Assembly (NCBI GenBank): GCA_025937235.1
Contig: JAICRU010000027.1
Location: 1-34,685, forward strand
Direction of reading: 5' to 3'
DNA length: 34,685 nt
Origin: Acidimicrobiia bacterium
GTDB lineage: Bacteria; Actinomycetota; Acidimicrobiia; Spongiisociales; ZC4RG35
Positions 1-8,133 of the stretch are shown piece after piece. Under the pieces are notes generated by a model that saw only the letters and a program-made list of their open reading frames with translations, made no database searches and had not been told where the DNA came from. The position numbers and the translations under genes are program-made. Every line of letters starts with the position of its first letter. Position 1 is the stretch's first letter.

Positions 1-62
1 ATCAGGAACGTCACCGTTCCGCTGGGCAGGCTCGACGCCGAGCAAGCCGGACGATCAACCAT
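1..62 (-). CDS. Class III adenylate/guanylate cyclase-like protein, N-terminal fragment (runs off left edge)
   Basis: Only about 20 codons are inside the window, read leftward from an ATG at 62-60. The peptide ends LPSGTVTFL at the edge. In actinobacteria the string PSGTVTFL followed by (F/M)TDIEGST is the usual opening of a class III nucleotide cyclase domain, so I infer that the gene makes cAMP or a related signal. The metal-binding Asp would lie just outside. A good promoter (97-125, same strand) supports a real gene start here. The alternative is a chance frame; the match of nine residues is short, but it is very characteristic and is preceded by the right signals. Confidence 0.5.
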   Translation of the reverse strand, partial: MVDRPACSASSLPSGTVTFL

Positions 63-96
63 GCCGGTGCATCATGCTCCAGAAGTAGACACTGTG

Positions 97-125
97 AGCC
101 TACCTGGAGGGCCAATCGCTGTCAA
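97..125 (-). promoter_or_regulatory. Sigma-70-type promoter for the left-edge cyclase-like gene
   Basis: On the minus strand TTGACA (125-120), a 17-bp spacer and TAGGCT (102-97) form an almost ideal housekeeping promoter. Transcription would start near 91 and give a leader of about 30 nt before the ATG at 62. The same TAGGCT hexamer is found before the genes at 3311 and 3650. Confidence 0.7.
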
Positions 126-263
126 CGCGGAAGCGGGCGGGAACAACAATCAGCCCGGGAAGCTTGCGCCCCCCAGGCTGTCGATCACCAGGCACTCGCG
201 ACGCTGGCCGTCGTCGCGTGTACTGCACCGGCGTGGCGCCCCTCGCGGGTCGACCCGCCACCC

Positions 264-749
264 CGGACGCAGGAAGGGCTGCTCTGCCGGTTCGCCGACA
301 GGATCGCCTACCTCACCCACGATGTGGCCGATGCGCTCCGTGCGGGCGTGATCACCTACCAAGACATCCCCACCCGGGCCCTCATCACTTTCGGGGCCAC
401 TTCCCGGGAATGGATCGGTTCGCTGGCCACGTCGGTTATCGACGCCAGTCATGACGCGGGCAGCGTGGAGATGGGTGTGGATCACCTCGAGGCGATGTCG
501 GAGCTCCGTGACTTCATGTTCCAGCGGGTCTACCTCACTCCGGACAGCGAGAGCCAGAAGCAAAAGGCGATGATGGTGATACAGGACCTGATCGCCTACT
601 TCGCCCAGAGCCCTGGTGAGGTCCCGGATTCGGCCACGGTCCCAGGCGCCAGTGACCTGGATCGGGCCGTGGACTACGTCGCCGGTATGACCGATCGATT
701 CGCGCTGCACACCCACGACCGGCTCTTCCGGCCCACTCTCCTCGACTGA
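264..749 (+). pseudogene. dgt: dGTPase (dGTP triphosphohydrolase), C-terminal remnant
   Basis: The frame encodes RTQEGLLCRFADRIAYLTHD at its start, which matches the late HD-domain region of actinobacterial Dgt (EGxxVxxADRIAYxxHD, with the final metal-ligand Asp), and continues to a normal Dgt C-terminus with VDYVAGMTDRFAL near the end. About 161 residues remain of a family that is usually 380-430 long. The first HD-motif half is absent: codons before position 264 in this frame do not resemble Dgt, and at 97-125 a promoter for an opposite gene occupies the space. A GTG at 324 could start a 141-residue product, but it would lack the active site. I therefore read it as a truncated gene. Dgt normally hydrolyses dGTP to deoxyguanosine and triphosphate. 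Confidence 0.7.
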
Positions 750-1137
750 CGTCCTCCCCGTAACCTGGCTCCCACTCTCAAATCGCAGCCGTAGCGAGCC
801 GCATTCGACACACACCACCTTGTCTCAGTACGGGTGGGGAGCTCACGGAGCACCTCTCGGAGAGATGGCTCGTCCGACCATGTCCCACACAGGACCGAAT
901 GGGCGAGCGGTGACCAGGTCGTCACAACCGCCTCGGAGCACATGCGCGTACCGCCGACGTCTTGCCGATTCCCGCCTCACCCCGGACGAGCACCGCCAGG
1001 CCCTCGCCGTCCCTGGCTCCGGCGAGCAGCTTCTCGAGACGTTGCAGCACGTCGTCGCGTTCGAGGAATGGACGAACAGGCCATGGTACAAACGGCGGAC
1101 GGGGTCCCTATGGGGATCGACCCCTATCCTGGCTCGG
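750..1137 (+). other. Intergenic stretch with possible coding remnant next to the exporter genes
   Basis: No complete gene was recognised in these 388 bases. From about 955 to 1137 a frame contiguous with the ATPase gene has strongly GC-rich third positions and a natural-looking peptide (for example RLADSRLTPDEHRQAL and later VVAFEEWTNRPWY). It could be the tail of a decayed gene that now merges into the ATPase frame, or an N-terminal extension. The ATPase family normally begins at the GTG at 1138. Confidence 0.3.
1125..1130 (+). promoter_or_regulatory. -10 element for a leaderless ABC ATPase transcript
   Basis: TATCCT lies seven bases before the GTG start at 1138 and no ribosome binding site is visible. 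This spacing places the transcription start on or next to the start codon, the usual layout of leaderless actinobacterial genes. No convincing -35 box is seen. Confidence 0.4.
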
Positions 1138-2025
1138 GTGCTGGAACTGAAAGAGCTGCGCAAGCGGTACGACGACGTGATCGCCCTCGACGGCTGCAGC
1201 CTTGAGGTGAGACGAGGCCGAATGTTGGGGTTCTTGGGCCCGAACGGCGCCGGGAAGACGACCGCGATGAGGACCATCTTCGGGCTGGTCACCCCCGATT
1301 CGGGACAGGTGAGCTGGGAAGGTGACCCGATCACGATCGAGCAGAGACGTCGGTTCGGCTACATGCCCGAGCAGCGTGGCCTGTATCCCAAGATGAGAGC
1401 CCAGGAGCAGCTGGCCTACTTGGGCCGGTTACGCGGCATGGATGCCGGCGAGGCGTCCGCCTCGGCAGACAGATGGCTGGAACGCCTCGGGTTGTCAGAG
1501 CGCCGGACGGATCGAGTCGAGGTCCTCTCTCATGGCAACCAGCAGCGTGTGCAGCTGGCAGCCGCATTGGTTCACGACCCCGAGCTCCTGGTGATGGACG
1601 AGCCCTTCAGCGGACTGGACCCAATTGCCACCGAGACCATGGCCGACATCCTCAGGGAGGAGGCCGCCCGGGGCAAGGCGGTCGTCTTCTCCTCCCATCA
1701 GCTCGATCTTGTCGAGGACATCTGCGAGGAGGTGGCGATCATCAACGACGGGAAGATCGTCGTCGAAGGAGACGTCCAACGCCTCAAGGATGCAGCCCCG
1801 ATCCGGCATCTCGAGATCCAGATGGACGGAGAGATAGGGGACCTCTTCGACGACCTGCAGGGCGTTCGCCAGATCAGTTCGCACGACCACACCCACACAG
1901 CCATCATCGAGGCCGACACCGACGTGCGCGGGTTTCTCACCCGGGCCCAACAGGTGGGCATGCTCCGCCATTTCTCCTACACCACCCCCTCGCTCTCCGA
2001 CCTGTTCCGGGAGGCGGTGCGATGA
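1138..2025 (+). CDS. ABC transporter ATP-binding protein, NatA/YhaQ type
   Basis: This 295-residue protein is the ATPase of an ABC-2 exporter. It has Walker A GPNGAGKTT at residues 34-42, the signature LSHGNQQRVQ (His instead of the common Gly), Walker B LLVMDEPFSGLDP and the switch His in SSHQ. A C-terminal region of about 80 residues follows the nucleotide-binding domain, as in the COG4152 family (DUF4162). The GTG at 1138 was chosen because MLELKELRKRYDDV is the normal family start; the frame stays open upstream. The stop overlaps the permease start as ATGA, so the two are translationally coupled. Exported substrate is unknown; relatives act in sodium or drug extrusion. Confidence 0.9.
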   Translation: MLELKELRKRYDDVIALDGCSLEVRRGRMLGFLGPNGAGKTTAMRTIFGLVTPDSGQVSWEGDPITIEQRRRFGYMPEQRGLYPKMRAQEQLAYLGRLRGMDAGEASASADRWLERLGLSERRTDRVEVLSHGNQQRVQLAAALVHDPELLVMDEPFSGLDPIATETMADILREEAARGKAVVFSSHQLDLVEDICEEVAIINDGKIVVEGDVQRLKDAAPIRHLEIQMDGEIGDLFDDLQGVRQISSHDHTHTAIIEADTDVRGFLTRAQQVGMLRHFSYTTPSLSDLFREAVR

Positions 2026-3233
2026 CGTCGGCTCGCACCTTATGGCAGATCGCACTACGTGAGATCCGTGAGCACGGCCGCTCCAAGTCGTTCTTGATCA
2101 CCACCTTGGTCACCTTCCTCCTCGTCGGCGCGCTGGTGACAGTCCCCGGGCTGATCGGCGGTGACACCTCCACGTACACCGTTGGTGGAGTAGGGGAGGG
2201 CAACGAGCCGATCGCCATCGCCGCCGAGCTGCTCGGGAACGCGTCGGACGAGCCGGGTGCCGAGCCGTCGGTGGCGATCGAGCGGCAGGAGTTCGACAGC
2301 GTCGAGGCCGCCGAGACGGCGATGAGCGAGGGCGATCTCGACGCGATCCTCATCGACGGGTCGCAAGTGATCCTGGAGAGCGTTGGCGGTTTTGGTGAAT
2401 CTCCGCTTCTCGCACTGCTGCAGCGGGGCGCCGCATCGGTCCAGCTCGAGACGATCGTCGCCGAGGGTGGTCAGGCTGCAGCCGACGTGATCGAGGTGAT
2501 GACCTCGGATCCGTTGCAGACGACCACGCTCAGCGGTCAGGAGGCAGGGGACGAGACGCGCGGGGCAGTCGCCTACGCCGGGCTGCTCATGCTGTATCTG
2601 GCCGTCCTGCTCTACGGCAACTGGATGCTGGCGGGCGTCACCGAGGAGAAGTCGAACCGCGTGGTCGAGGTCCTCCTGTCCAGCGTCAAGCCGTGGCAGA
2701 TCCTGGCCGGCAAGATCATCGGGATCGGCGCCCTGGGCATCGCCCAGTTCGCCGGCACCATCCTGATCGCTCTTCTCGCCCTTCGTGTGACCGACGCTTT
2801 CGAGCTACCCAGCCTGGATGCCGCCCTTGTGTTCAACCTGATCGTCTGGTTCATCCTCGGTTTTCTCCTTTTCGCCGTCCTCTACGGGGCGGCCGGGTCA
2901 CTGGTGAGCCGGATGGAGGATGCGCAGAACGTGGCGTTCCCGATGTCGATGATCGCCGTGGCCGGGTTCTTCGTCTCCATCGCCGCCCTGTCGGATCCGG
3001 ACGGCACCGCCGCCGTGATCGGAACCTTCATCCCATTCACCGCCCCCTTCGTGGTCCCGGTTCGGGCCGCCCTCGAGGCGATCCCGGCCTGGCAGTACAT
3101 CGCCGCCGTGGTGATCACCATCGCCACCATCATCGGGTTGGTCTTGGTGGCCGGCAGGATCTACGCCGGGGGGCTGCTCCGCTTCGGGACGAGGGTCAAG
3201 CTCAGGGAAGCCTGGCGCTCGGCCGAGACCTGA
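2022..3233 (+). CDS. ABC-2 type permease, NatB/YhaP type
   Basis: The 403-residue membrane partner of the preceding ATPase. An N-terminal transmembrane helix (about residues 25-47) is followed by a large extracytoplasmic domain of roughly 130 residues, then about five hydrophobic helices. The cytoplasmic loop contains EEKSNRVVEVLLSSVKP and GKIIGIG, the hallmark of the COG1668 family that couples to NatA-like ATPases. The start codon overlaps the ATPase stop by four bases. Together they form a two-gene exporter; the substrate cannot be predicted. Confidence 0.9.
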   Translation: MTSARTLWQIALREIREHGRSKSFLITTLVTFLLVGALVTVPGLIGGDTSTYTVGGVGEGNEPIAIAAELLGNASDEPGAEPSVAIERQEFDSVEAAETAMSEGDLDAILIDGSQVILESVGGFGESPLLALLQRGAASVQLETIVAEGGQAAADVIEVMTSDPLQTTTLSGQEAGDETRGAVAYAGLLMLYLAVLLYGNWMLAGVTEEKSNRVVEVLLSSVKPWQILAGKIIGIGALGIAQFAGTILIALLALRVTDAFELPSLDAALVFNLIVWFILGFLLFAVLYGAAGSLVSRMEDAQNVAFPMSMIAVAGFFVSIAALSDPDGTAAVIGTFIPFTAPFVVPVRAALEAIPAWQYIAAVVITIATIIGLVLVAGRIYAGGLLRFGTRVKLREAWRSAET

Positions 3234-3244
3234 GGACCGGCTCG

Positions 3245-3291
3245 TAATTGGGAGCCGCAGTGTCGTATATGACACTTCCTCGTCCCATTTA
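3245..3291 (+). repeat. 47-nt dyad element, copy A
   Basis: Arms TAATTGGGA (3245-3253) and TCCCATTTA (3283-3291) are 29 nt apart. The outer dyad extends with CTCG before and CGAG after (3241-3295). A second dyad is nested inside: AGTGTC (3259-3264), GTATAT, GACACT (3271-3276). It lies between the exporter permease stop and the TfoX-like gene and covers the -35 region of that gene's promoter, so it may be an operator. Copies B and C occur at 24531-24577 and 9421-9467. Confidence 0.7.
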
Positions 3292-3298
3292 CGAGGGA

Positions 3299-3304
3299 TA
3301 GGCT
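3299..3304 (+). promoter_or_regulatory. -10 element TAGGCT, leaderless start of the TfoX-like gene
   Basis: TAGGCT ends six bases before the ATG at 3311 (CCCCGC between). With no ribosome binding site in the gap, transcription would begin at the start codon itself. Confidence 0.6.
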
Positions 3305-3310
3305 CCCCGC

Positions 3311-3640
3311 ATGGCCTACGACGAGGTCCTGGCCGCTCGGGTGCGGGAGCTGCTCGAGGGGAATCCGGACATCTCGGAGCGAAAGATGTTCGGGGGTATC
3401 GCCTTCCTCCTGGCCGGCAACATGTCGGTCGGGGTCAGCAAGGACCAGTTGATGGTCCGGATCGATCCCGAGGACCAGGAGACCGCCCTCGATCGCCCCG
3501 GGGTGCGCCCCTTTGACATGACCGGCCGCCCGATGAAGGGATGGATCCTGGTCGGACCCGAAGGGATCACCGAGGATGCCGACCTGGAGACCTGGGTGTC
3601 CGCCGGTCTCGACTTCGCCGGGACCCTCCCGCCGAAATAG
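3311..3640 (+). CDS. TfoX N-terminal domain protein
   Basis: A 109-residue stand-alone TfoX_N domain. The family pattern is visible: ISERKMFGGIAFLLAGNM (residues about 22-39) followed by MVRIDPEDQ and a Gly-Trp pair (KGWILVGPEG). Proteobacterial TfoX/Sxy is a competence regulator, but the short single-domain actinobacterial forms are uncharacterised and no competence role should be inferred. It appears leaderless, with copy A of the dyad element just upstream. The following gene starts ten bases after the stop with its own -10 element. Confidence 0.85.
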   Translation: MAYDEVLAARVRELLEGNPDISERKMFGGIAFLLAGNMSVGVSKDQLMVRIDPEDQETALDRPGVRPFDMTGRPMKGWILVGPEGITEDADLETWVSAGLDFAGTLPPK

Positions 3641-3643
3641 GCT
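3638..3643 (+). promoter_or_regulatory. -10 element TAGGCT, leaderless start of the enoyl-CoA hydratase gene
   Basis: TAGGCT overlaps the TAG stop codon of the TfoX-like gene and ends six bases before the GTG at 3650. Same hexamer and spacing as at 3299-3304. Confidence 0.55.
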
Positions 3644-3649
3644 CACGAC

Positions 3650-4459
3650 GTGGGCTATCAGCACCTGGATATCGAGCGCGATGGCGCAGTGGCCACGCTC
3701 TGGCTCAACAGGCCGGAGAAGCTCAATGCCATGTCGTCCGATATCTGGGAGGACATCCCTGTCGCCATGGCCGAGATCGACGCCGACGAGACGGCCCGGG
3801 TCGTGGTCCTCGTCGGCCGAGGCAAGGCATTCTCGGTCGGCATCGACGTGGGGCTGCTCGCCAACCTGCAGCCCGGGCCGGGCTCTCCCGCCGAGTCCAA
3901 TCAGAAGCTGTTCCGAACCATCAAGAGGCTGCAACAGACGGCCTCCTGTCTTGCCGACTCCCCCAAACCGGTCATCGCCGCCGTCCATGGCTACTGCCTG
4001 GGAGGCGGCATGGCCCTGGCCACCGCCTGCGACATCCGTCTCGCCGCCGCAGATTCGGTCTTCTCGGTCAGGGAGACCCGCATGGGCCTGGTCGCCGACA
4101 CCGGCATCCTGCAGCGGCTCCCGGCGATCGTCGGGCCCGGGCACACCGCCGAACTCGCCTACACCGGCAAGGACATCCATGCCGATAGGGCCTTGTCGAT
4201 CGGTCTGGTCAACGATATCTTCACCGACGCCCAGGCAACCCTTGCCGCGGCAGTCCGGCTGGCGACCGAGATCGCGGCGTCTTCGCCGCTCGTGATTCGA
4301 GGGATCAAGCAGGTGCTGGCGGCCAACCAGGGTCGCACAGTGGAGCAGGCGCTCGACTTCGTGGCCCAGTGGAACGCGGCGTATCTGATCTCCAACGACC
4401 TGACGGAGGCGATCACCGCCTTCTTCGAGAAAAGGGAGCCCGATTTCAGGGGCACCTGA
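3650..4459 (+). CDS. Enoyl-CoA hydratase/isomerase family protein (dienoyl-CoA isomerase-like)
   Basis: A 269-residue crotonase-fold protein acting on acyl-CoA esters. The oxyanion-hole motif HGYCLGGG is at residues 113-120. The block RETRMGLVADTGILQRLP (141-158) resembles delta3,5-delta2,4-dienoyl-CoA isomerase (ECH1) rather than classical hydratases. By counting from rat ECH1 (Asp176, Glu196, Asp204), Glu142 and Asp150 are kept but the first acid is Ala122. Classical hydratases need a Glu at that place too, so true hydratase activity is doubtful. Isomerase or another crotonase activity is more likely. The GTG start is preceded at six bases by TAGGCT. No beta-oxidation partners lie nearby. 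Confidence 0.85.
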   Translation: MGYQHLDIERDGAVATLWLNRPEKLNAMSSDIWEDIPVAMAEIDADETARVVVLVGRGKAFSVGIDVGLLANLQPGPGSPAESNQKLFRTIKRLQQTASCLADSPKPVIAAVHGYCLGGGMALATACDIRLAAADSVFSVRETRMGLVADTGILQRLPAIVGPGHTAELAYTGKDIHADRALSIGLVNDIFTDAQATLAAAVRLATEIAASSPLVIRGIKQVLAANQGRTVEQALDFVAQWNAAYLISNDLTEAITAFFEKREPDFRGT

Positions 4460-4513
4460 TCGGAACCAAGCACGTCTTACAGTCGTTGCTGTCCTGAAAA
4501 GAGAGAGGGAACC

Positions 4514-5302
4514 GTGCGCTCAAATCAGATGTGGATCGTTCTGCTGATGAGCCTTGTGGTGGCCTGCGCCGGCGATGACGGGGCCGCGTCGTCGACGACG
4601 ACAACCAGTCTGGCCACCACCACGTCGACACCTTCGACCACCATCAGCACGGTCGGCAGCACCACATCGATCGCTCCCGTCGTCACCACGACGAGCCTCC
4701 CCGAGACCACTACCACCACCACGAGCGACGAGCTGCCCGGCGCGCCGATCGATTTCGGGCCTGGGCAGGGCGACACACTGGCGGTCATCGGGGTGGCCCA
4801 CGACGACGTGCTCAATCTGCGGGCCGCTCCCGGCGCCGACCAGCAGATCGTCGGTGAGATCCCGCCCACCTTCGACACCCTCACTGCGCTCGGGGAGACC
4901 CGGGAACTGCCGGGATCGTTCTGGGTAGCCGTCGATTACGACGGGACGCCGGGGTGGGTGAACCTCAGATACGTCGGCTATCTGGGAGTCACCAACGACA
5001 CCACTCACATTGCGACCGAAGAGGGGGTACCTAGTGCCGACACGATGCTCGACCTCGGTTTCATGATGGCCGACGCAGTCGCCTCGGTGGATCCGCCCTC
5101 CGAGATCGTCCTGGTGGTCGCACCCACAGTCGGAGACCTTGGCGAGGTCACCTATGACGTGATCGGTTTCGCCGATGACGCTGTGCGCGGTCTCCGCGTC
5201 CACGTCTTCGGGCAACCGATCGACGAGGCATTCACCCTCGAGTCCGTCGAGGAGACGGCGCTGTGCGGCCGTGGGGTGGATCCTTCGGGCGCCTGCGTCT
5301 GA
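4514..5302 (+). CDS. SH3-domain lipoprotein with Thr-rich linker
   Basis: A 262-residue exported protein. The signal peptide ends in a lipobox LVVAC with Cys18 as lipidation site. Residues about 25-72 are a Ser/Thr-rich, low-complexity linker, as often found between actinobacterial lipoproteins and their domain. Next comes a bacterial SH3 domain ([20 protein letters not shown] to [13 protein letters not shown], about 95-157), normally a cell-wall ligand binder. The C-terminal 100 residues look like a separate beta-rich domain, of a kind I do not recognise. GAGAGGGA lies directly upstream of the GTG start, and a TACAGT hexamer (4478-4483) could be the -10 box. Confidence 0.75.
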   Translation: MRSNQMWIVLLMSLVVACAGDDGAASSTTTTSLATTTSTPSTTISTVGSTTSIAPVVTTTSLPETTTTTTSDELPGAPIDFGPGQGDTLAVIGVAHDDVLNLRAAPGADQQIVGEIPPTFDTLTALGETRELPGSFWVAVDYDGTPGWVNLRYVGYLGVTNDTTHIATEEGVPSADTMLDLGFMMADAVASVDPPSEIVLVVAPTVGDLGEVTYDVIGFADDAVRGLRVHVFGQPIDEAFTLESVEETALCGRGVDPSGACV

Positions 5303-5325
5303 GGAGGCCCGGCAGGCCCGCCGAT

Positions 5326-5355
5326 TAGGTTCCCACCCGTCGCACATGGAGGAGG
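5326..5355 (+). promoter_or_regulatory. Promoter -10 and strong ribosome binding site that fix a TTG start
   Basis: TAGGTT at 5326-5331 is a likely -10 box. GGAGGAGG at 5348-5355 lies five bases before a TTG at 5361. An in-frame ATG at 5346 overlaps the ribosome binding site and is therefore less likely to be used. Confidence 0.6.
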
Positions 5356-5360
5356 CTCCC

Positions 5361-6557
5361 TTGCAAGGTCACAAGGTCACGATGCTCGGCACCGGTCTCA
5401 TCGGTGACTTCTACACCATGACCCTGCACGGACCGAGGAGCCGGGACTCGGTGGGTGTCGTCTACTCACGGTCCGATGAGCGCGGCCAGGCTTTCTCGGA
5501 GCGCTGGGAGATACCGGCCCACACCACGAGCCTCGAGGATGCGATCAACCACCCCGATACCGACGTGGTGGTCGTCGGCCTGCCCAACTTCCTCCACGAG
5601 GAGGCGATCGCCCTCACCGCCGCCGCAGGCAAAGCGGTCCTGGTCACCAAGCCGCTGGCCAGGGATGCGACTGAGGCGAAGCGCATCCTCGATGTCGTGG
5701 AAGGGGCCGGGATCTTCGGCGGCTACCTCGAGGACCTGGTCTACACCCCCAAGACCATGAAGGCGGTCGACTCGGTCGCATCGGGTGCGATCGGTGACGT
5801 CACCTGGGTCCGGTCACGCGAGACCCACCCCGGGCCCCACTCCGCCTGGTTCTGGGACAAGGAGATGGCCGGAGGCGGCGCCATCGTCGACCTCGGCTGT
5901 CATTGCATAGAGATCATCCGCAACTTCGTCGGCAAGGGCAACCGGCCGATGGAGGTGATGGCCTGGGCCGACACCCTGGTCCACCCCATCGAGGCCGAGG
6001 ACAACGCGGTGGTGCTAATCCGCTTCGAATCGGGCGCTTTGGGTCAGTTCGAGGTGAGCTGGACCTTCCGGGGCGGCATGGACCTCCGGGACGAGGTGGC
6101 CGGCACGGAAGGGACCATCTGGCTCAATCACTTCCTCCGCACCGGGTTTGAGATGTACAGCTCTGGGGGAGGCGGCGGCTATGTGGCAGAGAAGTTGGAG
6201 TCGACCGAGGGCTGGCTGTTCCCCGTGGGCGACGAGATCAGCGAGCTCGGGTATACCGCAATGTTCGCCGACATGTTCGACTCGCTCGAGGCGGAGCGGG
6301 CGCCGCGGGAGACCATCTACGACGGGTACGTGGTGAACGCCATCATGGACGCCGCGTACTCATCCGCTGCATCCCGGCAATGGGAGCCTGTCGAGATGGA
6401 ATGGAGAGCAGGGTCCACGCCGAAGATCGGCAAGACCGCTCCTACCCACGAAGGGCACGCCATCGTCAAGGAGGAGACCCTCCCCGACGGGAGACGGAAG
6501 CTGATTCTCAGCGACAAGGACACCGGATCCGTGTTCGACGCCGTCGTTTCGGGTTGA
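5361..6557 (+). CDS. Gfo/Idh/MocA family oxidoreductase
   Basis: A 398-residue NAD(P)-dependent sugar or cyclitol dehydrogenase. The Rossmann motif is GTGLIGDF near the N-terminus. The usual EKP motif reads TKPLA: the Lys and Pro are present but Glu is replaced by Thr. The C-terminal domain has [22 protein letters not shown], with the conserved DxxxH-type active-site region altered to DLGCHC. The start is the TTG at 5361, chosen because of the adjacent GGAGGAGG. The stop overlaps the TTG start of the deaminase-like gene (TTGA), so the pair is one transcription unit and probably works on the same sugar. Confidence 0.85.
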   Translation: MQGHKVTMLGTGLIGDFYTMTLHGPRSRDSVGVVYSRSDERGQAFSERWEIPAHTTSLEDAINHPDTDVVVVGLPNFLHEEAIALTAAAGKAVLVTKPLARDATEAKRILDVVEGAGIFGGYLEDLVYTPKTMKAVDSVASGAIGDVTWVRSRETHPGPHSAWFWDKEMAGGGAIVDLGCHCIEIIRNFVGKGNRPMEVMAWADTLVHPIEAEDNAVVLIRFESGALGQFEVSWTFRGGMDLRDEVAGTEGTIWLNHFLRTGFEMYSSGGGGGYVAEKLESTEGWLFPVGDEISELGYTAMFADMFDSLEAERAPRETIYDGYVVNAIMDAAYSSAASRQWEPVEMEWRAGSTPKIGKTAPTHEGHAIVKEETLPDGRRKLILSDKDTGSVFDAVVSG

Positions 6558-7231
6558 GTCTCGACCTCGAGGTCATCCCCAGCGGTGAGTGGCCGATGCG
6601 GGTTGGCGCGAGACTGGGAGCGGTGATGGGAGCCGACCCAAGCAAACGGGTCTGCCTTGCCACCGGGGAGACGACCCGTCCCGTCTACGGCAGCACCATT
6701 CTGGCCGGCGCCCCCGAGGTGTTCCTTCTCGACGAGTTCGGTGGCCTGCCCGAGGACGACCCCGCACGGTGCGCCGCCATGCTTCGCCGAGACCTTCCGG
6801 GGGTGCCGTTCCATGGACCGGATGTCGACGCCGCCGACCCCGACCTGGCCGCCACCGAATATGGGAAGCTCATCACAGAAGACGTCCTCGATCTCGCCGT
6901 CGTTGGCCTAGGTCGCAACGGCCACGTCGGGATGAATGAGCCGGGCTCCACCCGGGAGTCCCGCACTCGCGTCGTACGGCTCCACGAGACGACAGCCGAC
7001 GGGGCGCGGGCCTACGGGGCGTCTACCCGACCCTCCTGGGGGATCACGGTCGGGATGTATGAGTTGCTCCAGGCTCGGGAGTTGTGGCTGGTGGTCACCG
7101 GCGGGCACAAAGCCGGGATCCTGGACCGGGTCATCACGGGACCGATCGGGCCGGAGATCCCGGCCACCTTCCTGCGGGAGCACCAAAACGCAGTCGTCCT
7201 GGCCGATCCCGCCGCTGCTGGCCACCCCTAG
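6554..7231 (+). CDS. Glucosamine-6-phosphate deaminase/6-phosphogluconolactonase family protein
   Basis: A 225-residue NagB-type protein, slightly short for the family (240-266). Recognisable blocks are [11 protein letters not shown] (phosphate loop), FLLDEFGGL with the catalytic Asp, [15 protein letters not shown] with the His and Glu of the GlcN6P ring-opening site, and a C-terminal [10 protein letters not shown]. The conserved pattern NEPGS favours an amino-sugar-phosphate deaminase over a lactonase. The TTG start overlaps the upstream dehydrogenase stop. At the 3' end its TAG shares the tetranucleotide CTAG (7228-7231) with the stop of the opposite gene. No nagA deacetylase is in the window, so a free amino sugar or an unusual substrate is possible. 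Confidence 0.85.
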   Translation: MSLDLEVIPSGEWPMRVGARLGAVMGADPSKRVCLATGETTRPVYGSTILAGAPEVFLLDEFGGLPEDDPARCAAMLRRDLPGVPFHGPDVDAADPDLAATEYGKLITEDVLDLAVVGLGRNGHVGMNEPGSTRESRTRVVRLHETTADGARAYGASTRPSWGITVGMYELLQARELWLVVTGGHKAGILDRVITGPIGPEIPATFLREHQNAVVLADPAAAGHP

Positions 7232-8133
7232 CCGGATATGGTCAGCCATCGAGCCGGGTTGTCCACGAACAACCCGACGATCTGACCATCCTCCAGGCCA
7301 CGGTTGGCGAGGAGGGCTCGGAACTGGCCGTTCATCCACCCCGGCCCGCGCGGACCGCCGAGGCTCGACCACAGCGTTCGACGGGCCGCGTCGGTGCCGA
7401 TGAGCAGCTGGTTGCCGTACCCGTCGGCGACCAAGTCGACGACCAGAGCCGCCGTCTGCTCGCTCTGCCGTAAACCCTGATCGAGACAGAGCAAGGCTCC
7501 TGCGTCCAGGAGGGCCCGGTGATAACCCCGGTCCGCCACCTTGTCGGTGTGGGAGAGGCACACCCGTGACAACTGGATACCGAGGCGGCTGAGCAATTCG
7601 ATCTGGGCCACCGCACCCACGCCATCCTCGCAATGGGTCAGCACCGGAGCACCCGTGGCGGCGACGGCCATCGCAGCCGCCTCGAAGAGGCGACGCTCCT
7701 GCTCGCTGGGGTCGAGACCCAAGGTGGCCACCTTGATCACGCCCGCCCGTGGTGAAGGGCCGGTGATGGCTCGGATGAAGGTGTGGGCCAACTCCTCGGC
7801 CGAGGCACTGAGATGCCGGTCACCCGGCTCGTAGTAGCGCGCCGTGTGCATGCCCGTGGTGGCGACGACGTGGAGGCCGACTTGTCGAGACACTTCGGCG
7901 AGCCGGCCGAAGTGGCCACCGGAGCCGGCCGGCATGGCATCCACCACGGTCCCCACCCCGGCCTTCATCATCAGCTTCGATTCCGTAATCGCATCATCGA
8001 CCGAGGGCAGATGGATGTGCGGCAGGCTCCCGGCCACGATCGGGCTGTCGATGATCAGATGCTCGTGGGCCAGCACGGTCCCGAGCCGGTCGGCCTCGAC
8101 GTCGCCGAGCACTGTCCGGGCGAAGCCGGTCAC
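7228..8133 (-). CDS. Phosphotriesterase-family metal hydrolase (lactonase-like)
   Basis: A 301-residue amidohydrolase-superfamily TIM barrel. Metal ligands are readable in order: HEH in TVLAHEHLIID (about residues 23-25), the carbamylated Lys in VIKVATLGLD, His in LTHCED, His in CLSHTDK, and Asp in IGTDAARR. Bacterial members near sugar genes are often lactonases or phospho-sugar hydrolases, not organophosphate degraders. The GTG start overlaps the stop of the FAD oxidoreductase gene (GTGA), making it the last gene of the long minus-strand operon. I infer that it opens a lactone produced by an upstream dehydrogenase. Confidence 0.85.
   Translation of the reverse strand: MTGFARTVLGDVEADRLGTVLAHEHLIIDSPIVAGSLPHIHLPSVDDAITESKLMMKAGVGTVVDAMPAGSGGHFGRLAEVSRQVGLHVVATTGMHTARYYEPGDRHLSASAEELAHTFIRAITGPSPRAGVIKVATLGLDPSEQERRLFEAAAMAVAATGAPVLTHCEDGVGAVAQIELLSRLGIQLSRVCLSHTDKVADRGYHRALLDAGALLCLDQGLRQSEQTAALVVDLVADGYGNQLLIGTDAARRTLWSSLGGPRGPGWMNGQFRALLANRGLEDGQIVGLFVDNPARWLTISG

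Noticed and set aside
150-818. Long minus-strand open frame opposite the dgt remnant
   Set aside because: The dgt frame on the plus strand has clear family motifs; the opposite translation is Arg/His/Gly-rich without motif, a usual GC-rich shadow.
3161-4180. 339-codon minus-strand open frame
   Set aside because: It covers the TfoX and enoyl-CoA hydratase genes on the other strand and has no recognisable domain.
4590-4735. ACG/ACC-rich repeat considered as microsatellite or small tandem repeat
   Set aside because: It encodes a Ser/Thr linker between lipobox and SH3 domain in a lipoprotein; no regular DNA unit is kept.
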